A stretch of 64,000 nucleotides of DNA from the NCBI RefSeq assembly GCF_016907895.1, contig NZ_JAFBCV010000016.1, positions 26,351 through 90,350 on the forward strand, read 5' to 3'. A program made the translations under genes and the position numbers. Positions 25,337 through 34,491 of the stretch are shown here, piece by piece. Positions within the stretch are counted from its first letter, which is position 1, and every line of letters starts with the position of its first letter. The notes under the pieces were generated by a model, which saw nothing but the letters and a program-made list of their open reading frames with translations, was not told where the DNA came from and made no database searches. Source of the stretch: Shouchella xiaoxiensis (GTDB lineage Bacteria; Bacillota; Bacilli; Bacillales; Bacillaceae_D).

Positions 25337-25385
25337 AGAAATGAAGAGAATGGGGCCTAAAGTAGCTTTTGAAAAGACACATAGC

Positions 25386-25485
25386 TGAGTAGCACCGCTA
25401 CGGGAGAATTCCTCGCTTTCCGGGGGACTCGGCCTCAGCCGTCGCCGTGGAAAACCAGTAATCCAGAGTCTTCAGAATCTCCCTC
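25386..25485 (-). repeat. Dispersed intergenic repeat, copy 2 (inverted)
   Basis: Read on the minus strand it ends GGAAAGCGAGGAATTCTCC-CGTAGCGG, nearly the same as the end of the copy at 21084-21209, and its start has GGGAGATTCTGAAGACTC like the first copy's GACTCC/GAGTCTTAAG blocks. The pair brackets a 4.2 kb segment in inverted orientation. Confidence 0.6.
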
Positions 25486-25504
25486 AGCAATTTTTGTATA
25501 AAAC

Positions 25505-25545
25505 AAATGACGAACGCTCCTATTTATCAGGAGTGTTCGTCATTT
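25505..25545. terminator. Strong hairpin terminator
   Basis: AAATGACGAACGCTCCT pairs with AGGAGTGTTCGTCATTT (17 pairs with one G-T), with A and T runs on both sides. It serves the isomerase gene and perhaps the convergent ROK gene. Confidence 0.85.
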
Positions 25546-25585
25546 TGGTCTGTCTATCTACTTCGCCCCAGTCTCTTTTACGAAA

Positions 25586-26572
25586 TTACAAATAGTACGG
25601 CGTTCCTTCATGGGCAAGCCAGCGCAATCCATGGGTCATGCTTTCCTGAAATTTCGTGTCAATTAAAATCTCAGGCTTGTTTGGGTGTTCAGGCAGGTGT
25701 TTGTTCGTTGACACAGCCAGGTTCATTTCGTCGCGCGCGAGCTCGTTCGAGGAGATCACGAACATATTTGGGGCAATAACCGCATTATAGACGGCAATCA
25801 TTTCCGCGATATTGCGCATCAGCTCTTCATCATTTTTAGGTGCTTGTTTATCCATTAAGAAGGGGAGATATTTTCCTTCGCCGGCCAGTCCTAAATGACC
25901 CTCAATTAATTTCTTGTTGCTAAAAATCGTCACACCAGGCGTACTTTCCTGAGGATAAAAAATACCTACAATTGTTCCGTCACGCTGATAATCGCCGCGA
26001 ATGCAAAAACCAATCGTTGTCAGGTGGGCATCGTTTTGGATGTTAATGGGAATGGCTGTTTTTTGCTGTAAGGCGGCTTTAATTGACCAGCCGTCAAGCT
26101 GTTGCTTCCAACTGGACGTAACGGTATCATCAAACACTTTTCCTGGAATCGAGAGCGAGATTTGCGTGATTGCCACATCACTTTCTTCTAAACATCTGGT
26201 AATTGCACCGATTAACCAATCCAGCGTAATCTCCGGTAACTCGATAAACCACGCTTGTTTTTCTGTCCCACTTAAGTTCGTTGTCTTAGCAACAAGACAA
26301 AGTGTGCCGTTAAAATCCTGAAGGGAAAGCAAGAGCATATGCTGTAGATCATATTGAAAAAAATACTCGATGGCTGGACGCCCCATTGGTTGTTGGATTA
26401 ACGAACCTTCGCTAATGACGTTTTCATCAAGCAGTTCTTTCATCAACGAATTAATGGTCACAATGCTCAGCCCGCTTTTCTTAACGAGCTCAGATGCGAC
26501 CATTTTTCCATTTAGAAACATCAGACGTTTAATGGTATCTAGATTCTTTTTGCGAATTAAATTTTTGCTCAC
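25586..26572 (-). CDS. ROK family transcriptional regulator (NagC/XylR type)
   Basis: A 328-residue protein: N-terminal winged helix (about 10-70, MVASELVKKSGLSIVTINSLM) and a sugar-kinase-like ROK domain. The usual ATP-binding DxGxT motif of ROK kinases is not evident and the zinc-binding CxCGxxGC motif is missing, so it should bind a sugar without phosphorylating it. Start at GTG 26572, where AAAGGGTG has six-base spacing; the GTG at 26581 leaves none. Its targets may be the isomerase or the acetyltransferase gene on either side. Confidence 0.75.
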   Translation of the reverse strand: MSKNLIRKKNLDTIKRLMFLNGKMVASELVKKSGLSIVTINSLMKELLDENVISEGSLIQQPMGRPAIEYFFQYDLQHMLLLSLQDFNGTLCLVAKTTNLSGTEKQAWFIELPEITLDWLIGAITRCLEESDVAITQISLSIPGKVFDDTVTSSWKQQLDGWSIKAALQQKTAIPINIQNDAHLTTIGFCIRGDYQRDGTIVGIFYPQESTPGVTIFSNKKLIEGHLGLAGEGKYLPFLMDKQAPKNDEELMRNIAEMIAVYNAVIAPNMFVISSNELARDEMNLAVSTNKHLPEHPNKPEILIDTKFQESMTHGLRWLAHEGTPYYL

Positions 26573-26652
26573 AAGAGACACCCTTTATAAATGTATTTAA
26601 TAAAGTATGCCTGTTATCAACCTATTTAGCAAGTAAGTCAGAAAAGGACTAG

Positions 26653-27282
26653 TCAGCGTTTTCTGCTTAATCGTCTTTCTTCAGCTAGATCAGCGTCTGT
26701 AATGGGGTGATCTTTTGAGTAATACCGTTGATCTTCTTCGGTAATCTTACGAATCGGCTGACACGGGTTACCAACAGCAATTGTATTAGCCGGAATGTCT
26801 TTTACAACAACACTGCCAGCTCCAATTACGCTGTTTTCACCAATCGTTACGCCAGGACAAATTGTTACACCGGCACCAATCCAACAACCATCTTTAAGGG
26901 TAACGCTGTTTGAATACATGTAGCTCCGGTAATCTGGATGAATAGGGTGGCTAACCGTAGCAATTGTTACGGCAGGACCTATTAGAACACGTTCACCAAT
27001 TGAAATCACTCCGTCATCAATAAGTGTACAATTTGTATTAATGTACGATTGATCACCAATTTTAATGTTATAACCATAACAAAAGGAAAGAGGGGCTTCA
27101 ATTGAAACGTTTCCTGTAATATTAAACGTTTCCCGCATTAATTTATCTTTTCGGTTTAATTCATCAGGACTTAATGTATTAATGGCCCACATTTTTAATT
27201 TTCCATCAAGACGGTCTTCAGGTAAGCCCTCGCACTGATCGGTAAACAATTTTCCTGCGGCAATGCGTTCTCTCATTGTCAA
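26653..27282 (-). CDS. Sugar O-acetyltransferase (maltose acetyltransferase family)
   Basis: A 209-residue left-handed beta-helix acetyltransferase. An N-terminal Mac domain (about 5-58) is followed by hexapeptide repeats (IGERVLIGPAVTI, IGAGVTICPGVTIGENSVIGAGSVV). The catalytic histidine lies in TVSHPIHPD. It transfers acetyl from acetyl-CoA to a sugar hydroxyl; Maa of B. subtilis and LacA are relatives. The TTG at 27282 with GAGGAG nine bases upstream is preferred to the ATG two codons later. Confidence 0.82.
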   Translation of the reverse strand: MTMRERIAAGKLFTDQCEGLPEDRLDGKLKMWAINTLSPDELNRKDKLMRETFNITGNVSIEAPLSFCYGYNIKIGDQSYINTNCTLIDDGVISIGERVLIGPAVTIATVSHPIHPDYRSYMYSNSVTLKDGCWIGAGVTICPGVTIGENSVIGAGSVVVKDIPANTIAVGNPCQPIRKITEEDQRYYSKDHPITDADLAEERRLSRKR

Positions 27283-27440
27283 ATCGATACACTCCTCTAT
27301 AAAATAAAATAACTTTATTAAGTTAGTTTAATATATTGTGAAAGGAAGCGCTAGCTCTTTTTCACCTGTTTATTTAATCAGAAAGATTTTATTTGTCATA
27401 CTTGTTTAATCATGTTAGACTGCAGCTATTAAAAACTACA

Positions 27441-27467
27441 TATATGATCATATATCACATATGTGAT
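27441..27467. promoter_or_regulatory. Two perfect palindromes before the second IclR gene
   Basis: TATATGATCATATA (27441-27454) and ATCACATATGTGAT (27454-27467) are both perfect 14-base palindromes sharing one base, ending ten bases before the regulator start. They are likely operators, most simply for the IclR protein that follows, and differ from the KdgR-like dyad at 19266. Confidence 0.55.
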
Positions 27468-27477
27468 TGAGGTGGCT

Positions 27478-28221
27478 ATGTCGGTTAAATCTGCGGTACG
27501 TGTATTACGCATTTTTGAGTTGTTAAGCGCTAACAAAAACGGCTTAAGTATTAAAGAAATAAGTGTGCAGTTAGGGATTCCACAAAGTAGCACATCGGAA
27601 CTCGTAAAAACGCTTGTTGAAGAAAATTACGTGATGGGAAAAGGGCAGCAGCACTATCTGTTAGGTCCACGATTAATTCCAATCGGTCACGCGGCAATGG
27701 AATCGCTTGATCTAGCTGCACTGGGAACAGAGGCACTGGAAGATTTAATGAGGGTAGTAGAAGAGACGGTCTTTATGGCCACGCTTGTCGATCAAGAACT
27801 TGTTTACTTAGCGAAGATTGATAGCAATCGCTCGATTCGAACTTCCGCTTATCTTGGTGGAAAAAAACCGCTTTACTGCACAGGTCTTGGCAAAGCGTAT
27901 TTAGCCTTTATGCCAGAAAAGGAAAAAGAGCTCTATTTACAAGAAACGATTTTGCAACCGATTACAGACGGGACGATTACGGATAAAGACGAGTTAAAGC
28001 GAAAGCTCGCACACTATTTTGACCAAGGATTTTCGATTGATGATGAAGAGAATGAAGACGGATTGTATTGTCTGGCTGCTCCTGTATTCGGGGCTGCGGG
28101 GAATATGGAGGCGGCGATTAGCGTCGCTGGTCCAAAGCAGCGCATGATCAAGCAAAAAGAACGAATTGTTGATCAGTTAAAACAAACTGCACAGCTTCTC
28201 TCAGATAAGCTAGGCTACTAG
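27478..28221 (+). CDS. IclR family regulator of the KDG/galactonate operon
   Basis: A 247-residue IclR protein: winged helix (about 5-65, ISVQLGIPQSSTSELVKTL) and effector domain (GLGKAYLAFM, CLAAPVFGAAGNMEAAISVAG). It is the first gene of an operon with kdgK, eda, dgoD and a GntP permease and presumably responds to a KDG-type intermediate. The ATG at 27478 is preferred, with GAGG five bases upstream; the GTG at 27463 lies inside a palindrome. Confidence 0.83.
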   Translation: MSVKSAVRVLRIFELLSANKNGLSIKEISVQLGIPQSSTSELVKTLVEENYVMGKGQQHYLLGPRLIPIGHAAMESLDLAALGTEALEDLMRVVEETVFMATLVDQELVYLAKIDSNRSIRTSAYLGGKKPLYCTGLGKAYLAFMPEKEKELYLQETILQPITDGTITDKDELKRKLAHYFDQGFSIDDEENEDGLYCLAAPVFGAAGNMEAAISVAGPKQRMIKQKERIVDQLKQTAQLLSDKLGY

Positions 28222-28240
28222 AGATAAGGAGGAGATACCA

Positions 28241-29191
28241 ATGGACGTCTTGAGCATGGGGGAAACAATGGTTTTGTTCTCACCTCGATCAACAGGGCAG
28301 ATGCGCTATGAGACAGAATTTCACGCGAAAATCGCCGGGGCGGAGACGAACACGTTAATAGGGTTGCAAAAGCTAGGGCATCAAACGAGCTGGATTAGCC
28401 GGGTTGGAGCAGATGAACTCGGTCATAAAATTATTCATGCCGTTCGTGGAGAAGGTGTTGACACAACACACGTCACCTATGACAAGGAGCATGCGACGGG
28501 CTTGTTTTTTAAAGAAAAGACAATGGAAGACGTTACGACGGTTTCCTATTACCGTCAGAATTCAGCTGCGAGCACGCTCAATGAGACAGCAATTGAGACA
28601 GTTGATGTCGAGTCGTTTACATACGTTTATCTGACCGGAATTACGCCGGTGTTAAGCCGTAGTTGTGAAAAAGCGGTACAACAGCTTGTTGGCAAAGCAA
28701 AGCTGGCGGGTGTTCCACTCGTGTTTGACCCGAATATTCGCCGAACGCTTATTAAAGGAGAGGCGGGCAAGCAGCTGCTAAAAGAATTGATTGGAGCAGC
28801 GAGTCTTGTTCTACCGGGTAAAGAAGAAGGGGCGTTTTTATTTGGAACGCCCGATGAAAAAGAAATAGCCAACCACTGCCTAGAGCTCGGAGCAAAAACC
28901 GCTATTGTGAAACTTGGAGCAGATGGTGCTTATTATAAAGGTGAAAAAACGAGCGGGTATGTGAACGCGTTCCCTGTCTCCCGTGTTATCGACCCAGTTG
29001 GCGCAGGTGATGGGTTTGCGGCTGGTCTGCTCTCGGGTCTGCTCGATAAGAGGTCCTTACAAGAAGCTGTTCAACGAGGTTGTGCCGTTGGAGCAATGGT
29101 GACGCAAGTGAACGGTGATATTGAAGGGCTACCAACAAGAGCGCAGCTAGAAGCGTTTATGCAATCCAAACGCACAGATGTTTTACGCTAA
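28241..29191 (+). CDS. kdgK: 2-keto-3-deoxygluconate kinase (PfkB family)
   Basis: A 316-residue ribokinase-type kinase. The N-terminal GETMVLF and substrate-binding AGAETNTLIGL segments are those of KDG kinases; the PfkB signature DPVGAGDGFAAGL (near 247-259) carries the catalytic aspartate. It phosphorylates KDG, or the galactose-configured epimer, to the 6-phosphate cleaved by the aldolase encoded next. It is the only KDG kinase seen here, so it probably also serves the kduI/kduD pathway. Ribosome binding site AAGGAGGAG. Confidence 0.88.
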   Translation: MDVLSMGETMVLFSPRSTGQMRYETEFHAKIAGAETNTLIGLQKLGHQTSWISRVGADELGHKIIHAVRGEGVDTTHVTYDKEHATGLFFKEKTMEDVTTVSYYRQNSAASTLNETAIETVDVESFTYVYLTGITPVLSRSCEKAVQQLVGKAKLAGVPLVFDPNIRRTLIKGEAGKQLLKELIGAASLVLPGKEEGAFLFGTPDEKEIANHCLELGAKTAIVKLGADGAYYKGEKTSGYVNAFPVSRVIDPVGAGDGFAAGLLSGLLDKRSLQEAVQRGCAVGAMVTQVNGDIEGLPTRAQLEAFMQSKRTDVLR

Positions 29192-29205
29192 AGAGGAGGG
29201 GTTTG

Positions 29206-29829
29206 ATGAATACGCTTGATGCCATTAAAACACATCAGCTGATCGCCATCATAAGAGGTGCTAATGAAGAAGACATTCTTCCAATCGGTCAAGCTTTGCA
29301 AGACGGAGGGGTGAAGCTAGTTGAAGTTACGCTAAACACGGCAAATGCTTTAGCCGGGATTAGACGCTTAAAAGAGGCATTTGGTGATGAAATGAAAATC
29401 GGTGCTGGGACCGTACTTGATCCTGAATCAGCGAAAGCGGCAATTGACGCAGGCGCAGACTTTATCTTAGCTCCGAGCGTGAAGCTTGAGACGATCCAGC
29501 TAACGAAGCGTTACGGTAAGGTCAGTATTCCCGGTGCATTCACGCCGACGGAAATTGTAACCGCATTCGAAAACGGTGCCGATTTGATTAAAGTATTTCC
29601 TGCAAGTGTTGGAGCCCAGTATTTCAAAGACTTAAAAGGGCCGTTGCCTCATATTCCACTCGTGCCAACGGGTGGTGTGAACGAGACGAATATTCAAGCA
29701 TTTAAACAAGCAGGGGCGACGGCGTTTGGAATTGGTAGTTCCCTCGTTGATACGAAGCAAGAAGTAACAGAAGACTATTTAGAAGCGTTAACAAAAAAAG
29801 CAGCCCATTTTGTAAAGCTTATACAGTAA
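29206..29829 (+). CDS. eda: KDPG/KDPGal aldolase (second copy)
   Basis: A 207-residue class I aldolase with the catalytic glutamate in LVEVTLNT, Schiff-base lysine in LIKVFPAS and phosphate-binding PTGGV. It is a distinct paralogue of the gene at 20312. It cleaves KDPG or KDPGal to pyruvate and glyceraldehyde 3-phosphate. The ATG at 29206 follows GAGGAGGGG. The position between the kinase and DgoD makes it the DgoA-type step of this operon. Confidence 0.87.
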   Translation: MNTLDAIKTHQLIAIIRGANEEDILPIGQALQDGGVKLVEVTLNTANALAGIRRLKEAFGDEMKIGAGTVLDPESAKAAIDAGADFILAPSVKLETIQLTKRYGKVSIPGAFTPTEIVTAFENGADLIKVFPASVGAQYFKDLKGPLPHIPLVPTGGVNETNIQAFKQAGATAFGIGSSLVDTKQEVTEDYLEALTKKAAHFVKLIQ

Positions 29830-29845
29830 GAGAGGATGAGGAGAA

Positions 29846-30994
29846 ATGAAGATCACAAGCTATGAATTGTTTCAAGTGCCACCAAGATGGTTGTTCTTAA
29901 AAATTGAAACCGATGAAGGTGTGACGGGTTGGGGTGAACCCGTTATAGAAGGCCGAGCGGCTACGGTAAAAACGGCGGTCGATGAGCTGATGAATTATTT
30001 AATCGGTAAAGACCCACTTCAAATTGAGGACCACTGGAACGTGATGTACCGCAGTGGATTTTACAGAGGTGGTCCAATCTTAATGAGTGCCATATCAGGA
30101 ATTGACCAAGCTTTATGGGACATCAAAGGAAAGCATTTAGGTGTACCGGTGCATCAGCTGCTTGGCGGAAAAGCGAGAGAATCCATTAAAGTCTACTCGT
30201 GGATTGGTGGTGACAGACCATCCGATGTGGGAGCGGCGGCAAAAGCCGTTGTTGATCAAGGGTTTAAAGCGATAAAAATGAACGGAACCAATGAACTTCA
30301 GTACGTTGATTCCTATGAAAAAATTGACCGCGTTCTGGAAAATGTCAGCGCAATTCGCGAAGCGGTTGGACCGTACATTGGAATTGGAATTGATTTTCAC
30401 GGCAGAGTTCATAAGCCAATGGCCAAAATTCTGGCAAAAGAGCTAGAACCATTCCGGCCGATGTTTATCGAGGAACCAGTTTTACCAGAGAATAATGAAG
30501 CATTACGTGAGATTGCCAATCACACCGTGATCCCAATCGCAACGGGTGAAAGAATGTATTCCAAGTGGGATTTTAAGAAGTTGCTGACGGACGGTTATGT
30601 TGATATTATTCAACCCGATTTGTCTCATGCAGGAGGGATTACAGAGAATAAGAAAATCCTCTCAATGGCAGAAGCATTTGATGTGGCAGCAGCACCTCAT
30701 TGCCCATTAGGACCGATTGCATTAGCATCTTGCTTACAAGTAGATGCGACCTGTCACAATGCCTTTATTCAAGAACAGAGCTTAGGTATTCATTACAACC
30801 AAGGCTCAGACTTACTCGATTACCTTGAAGATGCCAGCGTATTTCAGTACGAAGATGGCTACGTTGCTATTCCAGATAAACCAGGTTTAGGTATTGAGAT
30901 AAATGAAGCCCATGTCCGTAAGATGGCAGAGGTCGGACATGACTGGAAAAATCCAGTATGGAGACATAAGGATCACAGCGTTGCAGAGTGGTAA
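29846..30994 (+). CDS. dgoD: D-galactonate dehydratase (enolase superfamily)
   Basis: A 382-residue member of the mandelate racemase subgroup, the length of E. coli DgoD. Metal ligands are visible in GIDFHGRVH (Asp), [10 protein letters not shown] (Glu) and [13 protein letters not shown] (Glu); further catalytic residues lie in QPDLSHAGG and [14 protein letters not shown] (His). N-terminal [23 protein letters not shown] is typical of DgoD. It dehydrates galactonate to 2-keto-3-deoxygalactonate, feeding the kinase and aldolase encoded just upstream. Related acid-sugar dehydratases cannot be excluded without assay. Confidence 0.85.
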   Translation: MKITSYELFQVPPRWLFLKIETDEGVTGWGEPVIEGRAATVKTAVDELMNYLIGKDPLQIEDHWNVMYRSGFYRGGPILMSAISGIDQALWDIKGKHLGVPVHQLLGGKARESIKVYSWIGGDRPSDVGAAAKAVVDQGFKAIKMNGTNELQYVDSYEKIDRVLENVSAIREAVGPYIGIGIDFHGRVHKPMAKILAKELEPFRPMFIEEPVLPENNEALREIANHTVIPIATGERMYSKWDFKKLLTDGYVDIIQPDLSHAGGITENKKILSMAEAFDVAAAPHCPLGPIALASCLQVDATCHNAFIQEQSLGIHYNQGSDLLDYLEDASVFQYEDGYVAIPDKPGLGIEINEAHVRKMAEVGHDWKNPVWRHKDHSVAEW

Positions 30995-31022
30995 TGGATA
31001 GAAAGAAAGAGAGGGATCAAAC

Positions 31023-32375
31023 ATGTCTTCATTAGGGTTAATCCTCGTCACGATTGTCGGGATTGCGGTACTTCTATATTTAATTATGCATTCAAAGATG
31101 CAAGCGTTTCTTGCGCTATTGATTGCTAGTATTTTTATTGGGATCTTTACTGGAATGGATCCAACATCGTTAATTGAAACAATGGAAGAAGGAATGGGTG
31201 GAACCCTCGGCTTTATTGCCATCGTCGTTGGGCTTGGTGCGATGTTTGGTGAAATGTTACGAACATCTGGAGGGGCAGAACGATTGGCCTTTACGTTGGT
31301 TGATCGGTTTGGAGAAAACCGGGCTCAGTGGGCGTTAGCGTTAACAGGGTTTATCGTCGCGATTCCTGTATTTTTAGATGTGGCCCTCGTTATTTTACTT
31401 CCAATTGTTTATAGTTTAGCGATGCGAACAGGCAAATCACTCCTTTATTATGCAATTCCTTTACTAGCAGGTCTTGCGGTGGCGCATAGCTTTATCCCAC
31501 CTACACCAGGGCCAATTGCGGTTGCATCCGTTCTAGGCGTAGACTTAGGCTGGATGATGTTGTTTGGTATTATTGCAGGACTTCCGGCGATGATCATTGC
31601 TGGTCCGTTGTTTGGTCGTTGGATCGGGAAGCGTGTCCATGTCGGCGTCCCGGCACATATTGTTGAAGCAACGAAACAAGAAGAAGAATCAAAAAAAGAA
31701 TTACCTCGTTTCGGGCTCATTTGCTTTATTATTTTATTGCCCCTAGCTATGATTCTATTAAATACAGCAGGAGACGTCATTTTAAAAGAAGGTACAACAA
31801 CGCATCAAATTCTTACATTCGTAGGTCATCCATTTATCGCCTTAATCGTGGCGACGTTACTAGCGATGTATTTCTTAGGAAAACGCCGTGGAGCAACGAA
31901 GGAACAAATTCAAACGATGACAACAAAAGCCCTTGAACCAGCAGGAATTGTCATCTTAATCACTGGAGCAGGTGGCGTCTTTAAAGAAGTCCTGATTCAA
32001 AGCGGTGTTGGTGATGCGATGGGTGAACTAATGGCTTCATCTGGCTTCCCACTGGTGTTACTAGCCTTCTTAATTGCAACTTTTGTAAGGGTGGCACAAG
32101 GTTCGGCAACGGTTGCGATGATTACTGCAGCTGGACTCGTTTCACCAATCATCGACATGGTCGACTTATCACAGCCATCCTTAGCATTAATTGCGATTGC
32201 GATTGCTTGTGGTGCAACTGTTCTTTCTCACGTAAACGACTCTGGTTTCTGGCTAGTTAGTCGTTTCCTTGAAATGTCTGAGAAGGATACGTTGAAATCA
32301 TGGACGGTAATGGAAACCATTATCGGTGGTGTCGGTTTCCTTGTCGTGTTTGGGTTAAGTTTCTTCTTTTCATAA
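31023..32375 (+). CDS. GntP family aldonate:H+ symporter
   Basis: A 450-residue protein with about 12 membrane segments and GntP signatures: GLGAMFGEMLRTSGGAERLA, AIPVFLDVALVILLP, HSFIPPTPGPIA and NDSGFWLVSRF near the C-terminus. The family carries gluconate and related sugar acids. As the last gene of the operon with dgoD it is most likely a galactonate importer. Preceded by GAGAGGG. Confidence 0.87.
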   Translation: MSSLGLILVTIVGIAVLLYLIMHSKMQAFLALLIASIFIGIFTGMDPTSLIETMEEGMGGTLGFIAIVVGLGAMFGEMLRTSGGAERLAFTLVDRFGENRAQWALALTGFIVAIPVFLDVALVILLPIVYSLAMRTGKSLLYYAIPLLAGLAVAHSFIPPTPGPIAVASVLGVDLGWMMLFGIIAGLPAMIIAGPLFGRWIGKRVHVGVPAHIVEATKQEEESKKELPRFGLICFIILLPLAMILLNTAGDVILKEGTTTHQILTFVGHPFIALIVATLLAMYFLGKRRGATKEQIQTMTTKALEPAGIVILITGAGGVFKEVLIQSGVGDAMGELMASSGFPLVLLAFLIATFVRVAQGSATVAMITAAGLVSPIIDMVDLSQPSLALIAIAIACGATVLSHVNDSGFWLVSRFLEMSEKDTLKSWTVMETIIGGVGFLVVFGLSFFFS

Positions 32376-32416
32376 ACGAATGACTTTTGATTAGGAATTT
32401 AGAATGACGTTAGTAT

Positions 32417-32467
32417 AAAGAAAAAGAGTTTGGACCCAAAATCATAAAGGTTCAAACTCTTTTCTTT
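32417..32467 (+). terminator. Terminator of the kdgK-dgoD-gntP operon
   Basis: AAAAAGAGTTTG-GACC pairs with GGTT-CAAACTCTTTTC around an A-rich loop, followed by TTT. Confidence 0.8.
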
Positions 32468-32583
32468 GTCGTTAGACTCCATGAGAGAAAGCATGTGTTT
32501 AAAATGGTTTGTAAACCCTTCAAACCCTTTATTCACATGCGTACCACTCTTAGCTGTTCTTTCCGAAAAAATTAATTTTCTGA

Positions 32584-32958
32584 TTTACGGATTATGATGA
32601 GCGAGTCAAACAAAAAGTCCGTGAAACAACAGGTTTTTTAGATGAATGGCTAGATGTGTTGTCAGGCATTCGAACAGGGGTAACGACGCTTCAGTTTCGT
32701 TATCCGCTTTTAGTTGATGAGTTACGCCCCTATATTGATTCTTTGCTATTTGATGGATTCGCCTTTTACAACGTCCACTTATATAATTCGTCTGCCAATT
32801 CAATCTTAAAAGAAATGCAAATCGTGTTTGAAGACGTAGGCGTCCAGCTTTCCGAGCATGAAGCGGATTTTGTGAACGTACTTGAAGAGAAAGCGAAGCA
32901 GGTCAAGTCAAATATGAATGTGCTTGAACTGCAAGTCGAGCGGGGAACGTTTTTGTAA
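32584..32958 (+). pseudogene. C-terminal fragment of an unknown protein
   Basis: The frame is open from just after a TGA at 32581 to 32958 and codes well from its first codons (FTDYDERVKQKVRE...), but no ATG lies in frame near its start; the first possible start, GTG 32656, has no ribosome binding site. This suggests the 3' part of a gene whose beginning has been lost. The 125 residues are mostly helical with an amphipathic C-terminus. No family recognised. Confidence 0.45.
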
Positions 32959-33185
32959 TGAAGGAGCTAGATGCTAGAGCGGATTGAGGAGGAGGCGAAG
33001 CCAGCTTCTTCCTTTTTTGCATCGGGTAAATGCGTGTGGTCGTCTGAGTGCGCGTCTTTTTCAGCAAGTTGCTTGCTGTTTCTTGCAACGAGAGATTCAT
33101 TCTTCCTTTTTAGAAGAGAGACTTTTGATATTATTTTACGTTATGATAATAAAAAAGCAGAATGAATAAAAGGAGCCGTGCTTGT

Positions 33186-33629
33186 ATGAATCGAATTAAT
33201 TTAATCGCGCTAGGTGTTAGAAATATTGCAGCTTCACTCCGTTTTTATCGTGAGATTGGATTTGAAGCCTCAGTGACTGGAGACGATGAAAGCCCCGTTA
33301 TCGTTTTCTTCAAAAATGAAGGCTCGAAACTAGAGTTATTTCCGATTGAAGAACTCGCGAAGGACATTAACCCTGACAACCCGCCTGCACTCTCAACGGG
33401 GGGCTTTTCGGGATTTACGCTTGCGTACAATGGTAAATCGAAAGCAGAAGTCGATACGAGTTTTAATCGAGTAAAAGAAGTTGGGGCAACTATAGTAAAG
33501 GAACCTCAACCATTGTCATGGGGCGGTTACGGAGGCTATTTTATTGATCCTGACGGCTATTACTGGGAAGTCGCGTACGGTGAAGTATGGGAATTTGATG
33601 AGTCAAATATGTTAATTATTAACGATTAG
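33186..33629 (+). CDS. VOC/glyoxalase family protein
   Basis: A 147-residue protein with the paired beta-alpha-beta-beta-beta modules of the vicinal oxygen chelate family: RINLIALGVRNIAASLRFYREIGFEA at the start and YGGYFIDPDGYYWEVAY near the C-terminus, where the glutamate is a likely metal ligand. Members include glyoxalases, dioxygenases and antibiotic-binding proteins; the function here is open. ATG 33186 is chosen, with AAAAGGAG upstream inside the longer frame. Confidence 0.75.
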   Translation: MNRINLIALGVRNIAASLRFYREIGFEASVTGDDESPVIVFFKNEGSKLELFPIEELAKDINPDNPPALSTGGFSGFTLAYNGKSKAEVDTSFNRVKEVGATIVKEPQPLSWGGYGGYFIDPDGYYWEVAYGEVWEFDESNMLIIND

Positions 33630-33665
33630 GGTTGTGGCAGGCAACGGTAGGATGGAGAATTGGCG

Positions 33666-33935
33666 ATGAAGCGTTTCTTAAATAACTTTAAATGCACGTG
33701 GTTTTTAATCGTCTTACTCTCGATTCTTTCCTTGTCGTTTACGCAATTTTATTCGAATAATGTGCTCCCATTTTTGTTACTTTCAACGGCATTTGTCACG
33801 TCCATTTTTTTATTTGAACGCATGTTTAACCGAAAAGGCGATCTAGATAAGCAAAAAGGCTTAAAGATGTTGGTTGTCTGGCCAGCGCATTTGCTTGTTT
33901 ATACAGCGTTGGTTATAACCGTGTTTACAGAATAG
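33666..33935 (+). CDS. Small membrane protein
   Basis: An 89-residue protein with three hydrophobic stretches (about 10-28, 32-50 and 69-87) and a basic loop (RKGDLDKQKGLK). GGATGGAG precedes the ATG at 33666. No family recognised. It may be co-transcribed with the VOC gene 36 bases upstream. Confidence 0.55.
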   Translation: MKRFLNNFKCTWFLIVLLSILSLSFTQFYSNNVLPFLLLSTAFVTSIFLFERMFNRKGDLDKQKGLKMLVVWPAHLLVYTALVITVFTE

Positions 33936-33990
33936 GAATAGGTTGTGGCGCTGGTTTTTTCAACTTTTAGCTTGAAAAGGAGGTTACCCG

Positions 33991-34155
33991 TTGAAGCTCA
34001 TTTCGGATCAAAATGAATATGGAGTTGGAGCATGTATTGTTGATTATTTGATTTTAGTAGTAATGTCTTTGGTAACCTTAAAACGATTTAAATACGTTGA
34101 GAAAAGAAAAGAGTCTTTACGGGCTAAGATTAAAGATGAAGTGTATAAAGTTTAA
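33991..34155 (+). CDS. Very small single-span membrane protein
   Basis: A 54-residue frame with a TTG start placed seven bases after AAAAGGAGG. It has one membrane segment (about 14-30, ACIVDYLILVVMSLVTL) and a strongly basic C-terminal tail (KRFKYVEKRKESLRAKIKDE). The site strength and amphipathic design support a real gene; function unknown. Confidence 0.5.
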   Translation: MKLISDQNEYGVGACIVDYLILVVMSLVTLKRFKYVEKRKESLRAKIKDEVYKV

Positions 34156-34255
34156 TATCCAAGTGAGTTCGCTTGAGGCTACCCCTTTGCTTACAATGGA
34201 ACATCTTTATCTTCACGTAATCTCGTAACAATAAAAATAGAGGACAAATGTCTAG

Positions 34256-34295
34256 AAGAACCGCCCCCTGCTAAATAGGACAGGGGGTGGTTCTT
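34256..34295. terminator. Strong hairpin terminator
   Basis: AAGAACC-CCCCCTG pairs with CAGGGGG-GGTTCTT around a ten-base loop; the T tract is short and A-rich sequence lies on the left. It insulates the petrobactin operon from upstream genes. Confidence 0.7.
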
Positions 34296-34491
34296 GTTTA
34301 TGTCTCAAATTTTCATGCTAATAGTTTGCTGCTAAAAATAGGCTTAAACAGAATCATATAGTGTTTAATAAGTTCGTCAAAGTTAAAAGAAAGTCCTTTC
34401 GCTATGAAAACACGTAGATATGTAGTTAAATCCCGCTGCTAGCTTATAGTTGTTAAAAACATAGGTACTTGGAATTAATTACAAATAATTA

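Noticed and set aside
32971..33169. Overlapping 64- and 61-codon frames after the headless fragment
   Set aside because: One has AAGGAG upstream, but both are low-complexity, share the same DNA and resemble no protein family.
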